Below, in pieces: positions 7,559 to 16,300 of a DNA stretch of 64,000 nucleotides. The position numbers and the translations under genes are program-made. Positions within the stretch are counted from its first letter, which is position 1. Each line of letters starts with the position of its first letter. The stretch comes from Enterobacter sp. RHBSTW-00994 (GTDB taxonomy: Bacteria; Pseudomonadota; Gammaproteobacteria; Enterobacterales; Enterobacteriaceae), in the NCBI RefSeq assembly GCF_013782625.1, contig NZ_CP056199.1, forward strand, positions 2,994,588-3,058,587, written 5' to 3'. Below the pieces are notes generated by a model, which saw only the letters and a list, made by a program, of their open reading frames with translations, made no database searches and was not told where the DNA came from.

Positions 7559-8446
7559 TCAATCAGCATCCCCCTTTCGCCCGTAAACCTGCGCCACATA
7601 CCGTCCGCGCCCGTCGCCGTGGCCCAAATCCATCGCCGTCATTGCCAGCGCTTCCTTCTCACAAAATCCCTGCGTCAGATAATGACGAATGGCATCCTGC
7701 GCCCACGCATAGCGTAACGAGTGCGGGGAATATGTGCCAGTTAACCCGAGACGTGACGCCTGGCTCTGCCAGTATTTCATCGCGCTTTTCAGGTCGGGTT
7801 TATCTATCAGCCTGCCGTGGCGATCTTCTGCCACCACCAGCGCATTATCCAGCGCTTTTCTGACAGCGACAGCATCCAGAATAACGGTTTCTCGCGGACG
7901 CCCGCCTTTGGTGCCGAACACCACGGTTAAACGGGGCTCACCCCGCTCCAGCGATTGCTTCCACGTTCTTAATGACTGCGCACTTTGCACCGCCTCCTGC
8001 GAACGTAATCCCATCAGCCTTGAGAGTTCCAGCGCCGCTGCCATCCCCGGATCTTTTGCGCGGGCGGTTTCCAGCACATGGCGGTAATGCTCCGGCGTGA
8101 TGGCCCGCTTCGTACCGTTACGGGATGCGCCAGACAGGCCCAGCGAGTGATTGTTCAGTCGCTCACTCTGCGCCAGCCTGTCACGCCCGGCCTGTTTCAG
8201 AATGCAGCGCACCGCCGCCATCTCGTTTTGCAGGGAACGCTTCGTGATACCCTGCGCCAGCCGTTCACGGACATAGCCTTCAATATGCCGCGCCTTAAGC
8301 TGCTCCACCCGGCGGATCTGCACATTCTGCGTCAGCACCAGACGCTCACAAAAACGCTGCGCCAGCTTAATGCGATCGTGAACGGTTTTATGGCTGCCGC
8401 CTGCCTGCTGCGCCAGTTGCTTCATTTCCTGCTCCAGAATCCCCAT
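7559..8446 (-). CDS. Second tyrosine recombinase (Integrase_1 type)
   Basis: Site-specific recombinase unlike the P4-type integrase: no DUF4102 domain, an N-terminal SAM-like core-binding domain, then a catalytic domain of the kind annotated as Integrase_1. The start is set at ATG 8446 (MGILEQEMKQLAQQAGGSH) behind AAGGGGAA, giving 295 residues; the frame is open to 8554. Catalytic signatures are visible: Arg in LMGLRSQEAV, HSLRYAWAQ, LGHGDGRG and a C-terminal Tyr in RYVAQVYG. Recombinases of this class are found in enteric islands, often apart from the integrase. Whether it acts on this element is unknown. Confidence 0.85.
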   Translation of the reverse strand: MGILEQEMKQLAQQAGGSHKTVHDRIKLAQRFCERLVLTQNVQIRRVEQLKARHIEGYVRERLAQGITKRSLQNEMAAVRCILKQAGRDRLAQSERLNNHSLGLSGASRNGTKRAITPEHYRHVLETARAKDPGMAAALELSRLMGLRSQEAVQSAQSLRTWKQSLERGEPRLTVVFGTKGGRPRETVILDAVAVRKALDNALVVAEDRHGRLIDKPDLKSAMKYWQSQASRLGLTGTYSPHSLRYAWAQDAIRHYLTQGFCEKEALAMTAMDLGHGDGRGRYVAQVYGRKGDAD

Positions 8447-8755
8447 ACATTCCCCTTTCATGATTGCCGCAAACTCATCCCAAAAAAACTCAACACTGAT
8501 ACAGCTTTCCCCGGCGCGTAGGCCAATAGCCCCTGTTTTTTGTCGGGGCTGCAAGCGATACCTGAGCGCCGGGGCGGCAGCCGTTGAGGTGTGGTGGGGC
8601 TTCGGTTGTGCTCTCTGAGCAGCCGCCCGCCTTAGCGGGTTATCCCCCGGATCATCCTGATCCCCCTCCGGTATCGGTTCATGTTCTCCTTATGGGTCAA
8701 ATGGCCTGAAAAGGCAGTGTCAGGATCCAGCTGTGGGCTGGCGCAGTTGAGTTTT

Positions 8756-8856
8756 CTGGTGCAGATCGAAAGGGCTTGCGTGCGTCACTTTCCCGCTCTG
8801 CGCGGTTAAAGTGACGCACGGGTCTGGTGCAGTGAAAATTTATCGTCTGGTGCAGT
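8756..8856 (-). repeat. Cluster of CTGGTGCAG motifs, right side
   Basis: CTGGTGCAGA at 8756-8765, CTGGTGCAGT at 8824-8833 and 8847-8856. They are the reverse complement of the TCTGCACCAG motifs on the other side of the recombinase gene. Confidence 0.6.
8779..8820. repeat. 13-bp perfect inverted repeat
   Basis: CGTGCGTCACTTT (8779-8791) and AAAGTGACGCACG (8808-8820) around a 16-nt spacer. No T run follows on either strand in the usual place, so a protein-binding or nicking site is as likely as a terminator. Confidence 0.6.
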
Positions 8857-8950
8857 TTTACGGTCACGCGTCAGCAAATGCCTTGCGGCAAATGCAGGCC
8901 GCAGCCCGTTATAAAAGGGGTTGACGCTCCGGTTCAGGGAGCGTCAGTGT

Positions 8951-9253
8951 TTACAGTACGAATCCGTAGTGAGAACCATCCGGCAGTTCAACATCAAGGC
9001 GTAATTTGCCGCCGGTCGCTTCAACGTAGCGTTTAAGCGTGGAAAGTTTCAGGTCGCGGCCCGGTTTTTCCATTCCTGCAACGGTAGGCTGTCTGATACC
9101 CAGCGCCTGCGCCATTTCCACCTGCGTTTTCTGTACTTTCTCACGCAACTCAGCAAGATGAATGTTGAGCAGGATGTCCGTCGCCATCGCCTGAGCTTCG
9201 TCCACGACTTCAGGTTTTTCATCCGCAATAAGCTGTTCCAGCGTTCTGCCCAT
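8951..9253 (-). CDS. HigA-like antitoxin, XRE family
   Basis: Probable antitoxin and autoregulator of the upstream toxin gene. It has 100 residues with a helix-turn-helix at about 45-75 (VEMAQALGIRQPTVAGMEK) and a C-terminal segment (GGKLRLDVELPDG) typical of HigA2-type antitoxins. It starts 4 nt after the toxin stop (9258), so the two are read from one transcript with the toxin first, the HigBA order. It also has the AT-rich upstream region of the pair for binding. Confidence 0.85.
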   Translation of the reverse strand: MGRTLEQLIADEKPEVVDEAQAMATDILLNIHLAELREKVQKTQVEMAQALGIRQPTVAGMEKPGRDLKLSTLKRYVEATGGKLRLDVELPDGSHYGFVL

Positions 9254-9257
9254 CGCG

Positions 9258-9623
9258 TTACTCCTTCTCTTTTAATGTGTTCAGCCAGTTCGTGAATTCC
9301 CGGTCTGCGATCGGGAGCATCTCATCGTAAAAACGTTTTTCATTGCCGACCTTATTTCCGGCACAAAGCACAATGCCAGTACGGGCCGGGTCAAAAGCGA
9401 AAAATGCCCGTATCGGATCGCCCCGGCTCTGAATACGCAACTCTTTCATGTTGCTGTAGCGGGAACCTCTGATCGTATCAGCATAAGGTCTGGATAACCC
9501 CGGCCCCTTTTCCCGCAGGACCAACAGCGCTGCAAGCACGCTGGCCCTGTCGGTATCGTTGAGCGAGGTAAACCAGTGATCAAACATATCCGTTGTTTTA
9601 ATCGTCCATACGGGACCTCCCAA
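9258..9623 (-). CDS. HigB/RelE-like toxin, start codon uncertain
   Basis: Probable ribosome-dependent mRNA interferase of the HigB/Gp49 group. Family features include LREKGPGLSRPYADTIRGS, MKELRIQSRGDPIRAFFAFDP and LCAGNKVGNEKRFYDEMLP. Homologues usually begin MWT; here the matching codon is GTA (VWTIKT) at 9611, right behind GGGAGGTCCC. The only in-frame standard starts are TTG 9623, which overlaps the ribosome site, and ATG 9587, which removes the first strand. An out-of-frame ATG at 9610 gives only MDD. The start may be damaged or unusual, so activity is unsure. Confidence 0.8.
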   Translation of the reverse strand: MGGPVWTIKTTDMFDHWFTSLNDTDRASVLAALLVLREKGPGLSRPYADTIRGSRYSNMKELRIQSRGDPIRAFFAFDPARTGIVLCAGNKVGNEKRFYDEMLPIADREFTNWLNTLKEKE

Positions 9624-10107
9624 GTAATATAGGTTAAATACTATATAGATGTAAAGCTATAAAGGTGATTATGAAACGATGGAATGAGGGATTCATGCGT
9701 CGTTACTGCAAAGCTGAAGACGCATTCGGGTATTTCAGTGAATAACATGCATGGCATTCACCGTTTTACGACCTGTACCGAAAAACCAGTTCATGTATTG
9801 GTGCAATGTGAAGAGTGACCTTAACTGCAATGCAGTCCGACATTTTCAAAGGTATTGCCGGTAAAGGGACGACCAGCCTGAAATCAGGCCGCTTCTTGCA
9901 GGTCGTGAAGCGTAAGGGCACCCCGGAGGGCCATTTGTTGCAGAGAGAAAATAATGCGAATATGACTGGTACAGAAAGAGGAAACTGTTTTTGTCTGAAA
10001 AACATTTCCCGTTGATTTGATTAAATGCTGAGTTGCCGCACGTCACTGGCATTCTCCCGATCACCCATCTGCAAGGACAGGTAAAAGATCGGGAGAAACT
10101 GTTTGTC
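9624..10107. other. 484-bp stretch without a supported gene
   Basis: Overlapping short frames occur on both strands but none has a recognisable domain or good ribosome site. It holds an 11-bp perfect inverted repeat TTCTCCCGATC (10052-10062) / GATCGGGAGAA (10087-10097) just past the 3' end of the Ner-like gene, and an AT-rich stretch near 9625-9660 that probably includes the toxin-antitoxin promoter. Confidence 0.45.
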
Positions 10108-10329
10108 TTATCGGTATTCTGGTTTACGGTAGCGTGATGGCCAGATGTTCTCAGGCGCAACATCTAACGCTTCGGCAATCAATCTTTCACCTTTGGGCCA
10201 GCGGCGGGAAAGCGCATTAGCCAGCGTGGAGGAGGCAAGCCCAGCCTGACGCGAAAGCGCTGACAGCGAAGTGCCACGTTTTTTCAGCCCGGCGATAATG
10301 TCGGCAGGATGCCAGTCAGACTGCATCAT
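10108..10329 (-). CDS. Ner-like DNA-binding regulator
   Basis: Small DNA-binding protein of the Ner/Nlp (SfsB) family: 73 residues, with WHPADIIAGLKKRGTSLSALSRQ and a helix-turn-helix GLASSTLANALSRRWPKGE at about 28-46, then IAEALDVAPENIWPSRY. Phage Mu Ner is a repressor of early transcription; here it probably controls element functions. It overlaps the preceding gene by ATGA (10326-10329), so the two are translationally coupled. Confidence 0.9.
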   Translation of the reverse strand: MMQSDWHPADIIAGLKKRGTSLSALSRQAGLASSTLANALSRRWPKGERLIAEALDVAPENIWPSRYRKPEYR

Positions 10330-10793
10330 GCTTTGACCTCCACACCGTCAATAAACTTCACACCATCGACAGTACGCAGCCAGCGCGGGGCTTTCATTTC
10401 GGCGGCAAAATACCAGACCAGTTCACATAATAAGCCAGTTATCGTCTGCTCCATTTTTGGCTGCATCCCCTGCCCGATAAGAAGTTGCGCCAGCGTCAGT
10501 GAGTAGTCACAAAGTAATTCAGCATCGGGGACAAATCGGGGCATATCGGCAGGTAGAGCATCAACGGTCAGGCTGTCAGTCAGATGGGACGGGATGGGGT
10601 CGTTCAGCGTGGGTTGCAGCAGAGTCAGACAGGCGGCAAGTCGCCCGCAAAGCGCCAACCGCAGCACCGGATCGTCGCTTTCGATCAGAGTTTCGGCGAA
10701 GTTTTCACAGTGGTCTGCCAGTACGGTAAAATCTGTGGCAGCATTGAAGGAAACAGCAAGTAACGGGTGCGTCTGAGTGGGGATCGTAGCCAT
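10326..10793 (-). CDS. Uncharacterised 155-residue element protein
   Basis: Not recognised. The start is ATG 10793 (MATIPTQTHPLLAVSFNAA), with GGAGG 8 nt upstream; the open frame reaches 10847 but lacks a better start. It is acidic, leucine- and alanine-rich, probably all-helical, with no signal peptide or membrane segment. It is followed with a 4-nt overlap by the Ner-like regulator, so the two form an operon running away from the C4-like region. A regulatory or host-interaction role is plausible from context only. Confidence 0.75.
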   Translation of the reverse strand: MATIPTQTHPLLAVSFNAATDFTVLADHCENFAETLIESDDPVLRLALCGRLAACLTLLQPTLNDPIPSHLTDSLTVDALPADMPRFVPDAELLCDYSLTLAQLLIGQGMQPKMEQTITGLLCELVWYFAAEMKAPRWLRTVDGVKFIDGVEVKA

Positions 10794-10802
10794 AAAGGCA
10801 GC

Positions 10803-11017
10803 CTCCAGTATGTGGTTTAAAACCACCACCAGAGGTTCCAATCTCATGGGTGGTGGACTGAACGGGGTTGGAACTACCGGCCATACTGGAACCGGCGCAC
10901 CTTACGGTGCCCCCACCCAGCCCACCATAATTTTGGTGTAGCTAAGCGCGCGACATAAAAAAAGACGCAGACGCGTCACGTGTCGCCAGTATGGTTACAT
11001 TTCGGGGTTCCAATCCC
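10803..11017 (+). ncRNA. C4-like antisense RNA control region (P1/P4 type)
   Basis: Short segments repeat in the pattern a1-b1-b'-a'-a2-b2. Segment a (CCAGTATG) occurs at 10804-10811 and 10986-10993, its complement CATACTGG at 10882-10889. Segment b (GGTTCCAAT) occurs near 10834-10842 and 11006-11014, its complement inside GGGGTTGGAAC at 10864-10874. A GC-rich hairpin GGCGCACC-TTAC-GGTGCC follows near 10894. In phages P1, P7 and P4, C4/CI RNAs use such a'/b' segments to pair with a2/b2 in a downstream leader and shut off translation and transcription. The exact RNA ends cannot be seen; roughly 10860-10930 is the likely core. Confidence 0.6.
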
Positions 11018-11166
11018 GGCACCTGATTTTGCAGGTGTGGGTAAAAGATACCGCTTTCGGTCAAAAACAGCAATAGGAAGTGGTGGAATACAGATCGCAG
11101 ATTGTTATAAATATAAGCATTGGGTCGCTAAAGTATCCTCTTCACCAATTTTTCGGAGGGAGTCCG

Positions 11167-13122
11167 TTGAATACTACAGAACAACAGATTGTAAAGCTGG
11201 GGCCACCAGTAGGAAAAGCAGATGCTTATTTACCACTGGAGCTTATGGAACCGCAAACATTTGTGCTATTTTGTTGTGAGCTCATCAAAAAACGGCTGAA
11301 AATCGAAAACGGCGAGATAGTTGATGCCATGACGATTGGCATTTCCGGCCAATCACAATTTGGGGCGGATATTTTTACGCATCGCCAGCACGGCAATCAG
11401 GACGTTTATTCGTTATACGAAGTGAAACGTTGTAAAAAATTCACAAGCAGCCACTATATTTCCACTGTTCGTCGCTTTAATGAACATCGGGAAAAATGGC
11501 AGGTAAATATCAATGAGTTTTACATTTTTCTCAGTGAAAAAACGTCAGCAAAATTAATAGCGGAATATAAAAAACAAGAGGCTATTTTTAAAGAACTGAA
11601 TATAGTACATCGTGTGCTTGATACGGAATTGATCCACGACTGGCTGAAAAATCTGTATTGTCCAGATCTGTTGTATCTATTTTGTGACGAAATATGGGTG
11701 TCTCGCTTTTATGGCGAGCGAGCACTGTTAAATATCAAAAACTATGGCGTGTGGGACTATAATGAATCTTCTGCCTGGCTAAATTACACGCATCCATATG
11801 AACACATTGCTGGTGATACCTATACACTTCAGAACGATCATGTGTTTATTCAGGCGTTTTTACCTAATCTAAAAGGGAACCCCCTCTCCTGTTTTATTGA
11901 TTTTCGTAATGGCCGCTATAGCCATGTTTTGCTGACGATGAGTCAGAATGACCTGCTAAATTCGGCCTTCGAAGGGGCCGGTAGCCCACCGGAGGCGGGA
12001 GTCAGACCATGGGTTTTAAAAGAACCTCATGGCGAAAATTATTATTGCGATATCGGTAACTGCCGCCTTGCACTTACCCTAAATGAAACCCGCTCCCTCT
12101 GTGATGCTTTTGATAAGTTCTGGAGGTGCTATAAACAGCGCATGGAAGAAATTGACCGGATTTGTCGCACTGTTGATTTTTCGAACAGTACACCACTCGG
12201 TGATAATATTCATCTCATTACCATTCCTTACTGGCTATGGGGTCGTATCAGCATCTTTTGTCAACACCATGACTATCTGGATACCGAAGGCGAGTGGTCG
12301 ATATTTAATCCTGCCCGTGAGCGCATTATGGTCTTTACCCGCCATAAAGATGAAGTAATGAACGAAGGGCATCACGTCACACTATTAGCCAGCCGCGACC
12401 CTAATTTTCATCGCCTAAATAATCATCGCGTGGCGCTAATCTGGCAACCTCCCAGTCGCTACGATATCGATAATATGGAAGAGGACACCATCGGGCCTCG
12501 TAATTACTGGGATGCGTTGACGACATATCGCTGGCTGATGGAGAAATTAATCCCTGCGGCAGATAGTTGGTACTGCTCCAATTTCTTTCCAGAACGCAGG
12601 GGCTGGCAACGACTGCCATTTCGCGCACCCCGCCATATCTCCTATACTTCCGATGATATTTATTCCAACTACCAACCGGAAAGTAATATCTCGGTTGAAC
12701 AGGTAGACAGCAAACAGAGTCTGCTGGCGTTGCTGACTGAACTACAAGATTTTTTTAATATCTACACTCGCCGGGTGTACTTTAGGGCAAGTGAATTTGA
12801 GCAACTTTGCGATGCCTTTCTCTTTTTATTGAACAAGACTACCGTCAATTACTGGGGCTATATCCGCAGTAGCGTCGGTGCTTCGCAGGATGAGCGAGAG
12901 TCTGTGGTAACAGCATTGCAAAAGTATCGGAGGGAAAGTACGGTTTATGAAAGTAACTCGTCACTGTATGACTATCTGTTTCGCGGCATGATGGCGCTAT
13001 TTGGTGACGGCGACTGCCATATTAACGAAGTGGAAGCGATTAAGGTTGCAATGATGTTGCGTCCATTTGTGGATAAGGTGTCGGAGGGGCGTTTTTTGCG
13101 GCGCTGTCAGAAGCGGTCATAG
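11167..13122 (+). CDS. Large protein with N-terminal Mrr-like nuclease domain
   Basis: 651 residues from a TTG start at 11167 with GGAGGG 7 nt upstream; a GTG at 11080 gives a longer form with no ribosome site. Residues about 25-110 hold a PD-(D/E)xK restriction fold signature: G61-Q-S-Q-F-G66-A-D68, then Y84-E85-V-K87, as in Mrr-like enzymes. The remaining ~500 residues are soluble, rich in Trp/Tyr and unrecognised; they may sense or bind a target. It lies in the cargo part of the island 226 bp before the STAND gene on the same strand. A stand-alone anti-phage nuclease or a partner of the next genes are both possible; the family is not identified. Confidence 0.8.
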   Translation: MNTTEQQIVKLGPPVGKADAYLPLELMEPQTFVLFCCELIKKRLKIENGEIVDAMTIGISGQSQFGADIFTHRQHGNQDVYSLYEVKRCKKFTSSHYISTVRRFNEHREKWQVNINEFYIFLSEKTSAKLIAEYKKQEAIFKELNIVHRVLDTELIHDWLKNLYCPDLLYLFCDEIWVSRFYGERALLNIKNYGVWDYNESSAWLNYTHPYEHIAGDTYTLQNDHVFIQAFLPNLKGNPLSCFIDFRNGRYSHVLLTMSQNDLLNSAFEGAGSPPEAGVRPWVLKEPHGENYYCDIGNCRLALTLNETRSLCDAFDKFWRCYKQRMEEIDRICRTVDFSNSTPLGDNIHLITIPYWLWGRISIFCQHHDYLDTEGEWSIFNPARERIMVFTRHKDEVMNEGHHVTLLASRDPNFHRLNNHRVALIWQPPSRYDIDNMEEDTIGPRNYWDALTTYRWLMEKLIPAADSWYCSNFFPERRGWQRLPFRAPRHISYTSDDIYSNYQPESNISVEQVDSKQSLLALLTELQDFFNIYTRRVYFRASEFEQLCDAFLFLLNKTTVNYWGYIRSSVGASQDERESVVTALQKYRRESTVYESNSSLYDYLFRGMMALFGDGDCHINEVEAIKVAMMLRPFVDKVSEGRFLRRCQKRS

Positions 13123-13348
13123 ACCAGCCTGTCAATACGCTTTCCTCACGGCCACTCTGTCGTGGTTTTGTGCTACTAAATTAGGCATTCAGCAACGATT
13201 GGTTTCCTGAATGGCAGGTAGTACGTAATGCTACCTACCGTTGAAATATTTTTATCTCTTTGTTTTATTAGCAAACTATCCGTAAAATGAGTCTTAGGAA
13301 CAGGTAGAACAGAGCCTCAGCACTGCATTCATTATATGAAGGTGAAAC

Positions 13349-16300
13349 TTGTCTGATATAAATCTGAACGGTCCCGCAAACGGCGGTGGAGCAGCAACCA
13401 GTAGCGGCATTTTATTTCAGCAACAACTGGGAGCTCACTTTGCTGCTCAGATCCTGTCTGGTAGCCGACTGGATGCAAGATTAGGACTGGGCGAAGCATC
13501 CCCTGTCTGGTTGCGCTTTGAAACGGAAGCGCCCGTTGATGACATACTGGTGGCTACATCTGCGGATGGTTTTATCGCCATTCAGGCAAAAACAACGCTT
13601 TCGCTTTCAGATGATAAAAAAAATCCTTTTTATCGAACTGTAGAACAATTTGTCCGCCAATGGTTAACATGCCGGGACGGCAATGGTTCTCTGGAATGGA
13701 ACAGGCCTCTTGATCCAGATAAGGACCGTCTGGTTTTAGCCGTAAGTACCAGAGCATCAGCGTCAATTCGGGAGGAACTTCCTGTAGCATTGTCTCTTTT
13801 TTCTCAGCACGGTCTTGGTGCAATGAATAAAAGACAGGCAAAGGCGTTTAGCATTTTTGAACGCTGCATTTCCGCTGCCTGGGGCAACATAACTTCTGAG
13901 CCCCTGCCTCCTCACCTTGTTTCTGAATTTTGCCGCCTGGTTGTTGTTTTGGCCGTTGATATTGAAAATATGGCTTCACCGGCCTATTTACAACTTGCCC
14001 AGAGCCTTGCCAGAGATTCTGACGCAACAACGGCCTTGAGTATTTTTACTGAAATATGCGGCACAATGATGTCCCATCGAGGTGGTGGCGATCTGTCAAT
14101 ATTTCGCAATGAGCTTGCAGGAAAAGGGATTAAGCTCGCAGCACCACCTCGATACAGGGATGATATTGCCCAACTTCAGCAACATTCTCAGGAAATTGCT
14201 GATTCCCTTAATCGATATGAAGCTATTGAAAGTCAGACCGGTCAACCTGTTACCCTCCGCAGAGAATGCCAGAACGAAGTTGAACAAGCCGTGCAGTCAG
14301 GTTCTCTATTAATTATTGGTGAACCCGGCGCAGGTAAAAGCGGAGTCCTGAATGCGCTGGCACGCAGTTTGCGGGAACGAGGAGATGATGTACTGGAGCT
14401 GGCGGTTGATCGCTATTCCGTTGAGTCGCTTGAAGGTCTGAGTCGAGAACTCAAACTGAAGCATAGTTTGACCGACGTGCTTGAGGCATGGGATGGCCCA
14501 TCTCAGGGCTGGCTGATTATAGACGCGCTGGATGCCACCAGAGGGGGTAAGGGAGAAGCCGTTTTCCGCCCACTCATTGAACAGGTGTTGGCCTGGGGTG
14601 GTCGTTGGAAAATCATTGCCTCAATACGTAGTTTTGATCTGCGCATGGGGGTAAAGCTTCGTGACTTGTTTAAAGGCGTCCCTCCTGTTGCTGAACGTGC
14701 TGATGCTTTGTTTTCTTCCGTTCGCCATATTGTTATCCCACGTTGGTCAGATGATGAATTTCGCCAACTACTGGAAGCATCCCCCTCTCTGGCTACGGCC
14801 CTGGAGGGTGCCTCCGAAAAACTGCGAGATCTGGCGAAAGTTCCGTTTAATACCAGACTGCTGGCAGAACTGGTTTCGCAAGAAACTGGTGTCAGGTTTA
14901 CGGCTATCTCATCTCAGACAGAACTATTACAACTGTACTGGCAACGTCGGGTTGAGGTACATGGACTTAACGCAACGCGAAATATAAAAACATTAGTGGA
15001 TGCCATGATTGATGGGCGCTCACTCAGTGTTTCATCCCTGCTTACAGGCACGGATCCTGACATGCTCGATACACTGTGTCACGAAGGCGTATTGAATCGG
15101 GAACAAAATGACCGCCGGATACAATTTCGCCATCACCTTTTATTTGACTATGCTGCGGCACAGACATCGTTTGAGCCAGATGCGCTAATTGCGGGGAGAT
15201 TGCATTTTCAGAAAGAACAAGCTCAGGGATTAATGCTATCCCCCGCACTTGGCTTTGTGCTTCAGGAAATATGGAGTTATGACGATAATCATCGTAGCTT
15301 TTGGCAGGCAGTGAGTTATCTGGTCAATGACAAAGATGGGGATCCGATTATTCGTAGTTCGGCTGGTCGAATTGCAGCAGAGTATCCCATAGAACAGGAC
15401 GATCTGCTATGGCTTGCTGAACGTGTGGCAGTTGACGACGAGAAAATAATAACCACTTTGGGCCATATATGCGGTGCGCTGGCAATACGATTTGAGGATG
15501 AAAGAAATGTTGCCCTGCTACCATGGGTGCATTTGGTATCAGCCCTGACGCCTCAGGTGAATAAAGTTACAGAAACTTTGCGATTCTTATTGCATCCACT
15601 CATCAGGCAGGTTGCTGAGCCAGTCTTATGTAATATGCTCGGTACAACCAGCCGTGCAATGTTTTCGCATGGCTTAACGTTAAGTGATCCGCAATACTTT
15701 GTCGGTAACGCTATTTCGTTCGTTGCAGATACAATCGACACCGATGTTCAGGCTTCCTGTAGTTTACTGGAACAGATCCTTTCTCCTGAGCGGCTTCAAC
15801 GTTTTGGCTCCGAAGAAATCCCCATACTTTGTCGCAATATTGAGAAGATCGGAGTACATGCACCAGAGTTCGTAGTTCGTATCTTCGAATTTGTCTATAA
15901 CCATGACATCGTAGACGATCGGGAAACAAATCTGGGGGAGAGCCGAATCCTTCCGTTGAGATCAAATGCACGACAGGATTATGAGCTGGCAAGATATTCA
16001 CTTAGTGAGTATTTTTCTTATTTTATTGAACAATACCCCAGCCATGCAATTAGCGCTGCGGTGAGTGCTCTCGATGGTTACGTTGCTCGAAGACATCCTG
16101 TGGATGTGCCTGCCGAGCACGTAACAATTTCCGGGTACAATATTATTCTTCAGACCGATCGCAGCCACATTTGGGCATATAACCCAGACAACCAGCACGC
16201 ACATGACGGTGAAGTACTGGTTAATAAACTTTTTCAACGTTTGCAAGTTGCCCCAAGTTCAGATGCACTTATTCTTGCCAAACTTATCTGTGAAAAAGCG

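Larger units (their letters stand above)
8447..8950. other. Non-coding stretch with inverted repeats and CTGGTGCAG motifs
   Basis: No gene is supported. It contains a 13-bp perfect inverted repeat at 8779-8820 and three CTGGTGCAG motifs (8756, 8824, 8847) in inverse orientation to the cluster at 7102-7363. Confidence 0.5.

Noticed and set aside
9815..10163. Several short overlapping frames on both strands between the toxin and the Ner-like gene
   Set aside because: No domain, no good ribosome site and mutual overlap; kept as a non-coding stretch.
10980..11279. 99-codon frame starting MSPVWLHFGVPIPAPDF
   Set aside because: The first third resembles leaders found downstream of C4-like RNAs, but the rest overlaps the nuclease gene in another frame; listed only as a possible remnant of the C4 target.
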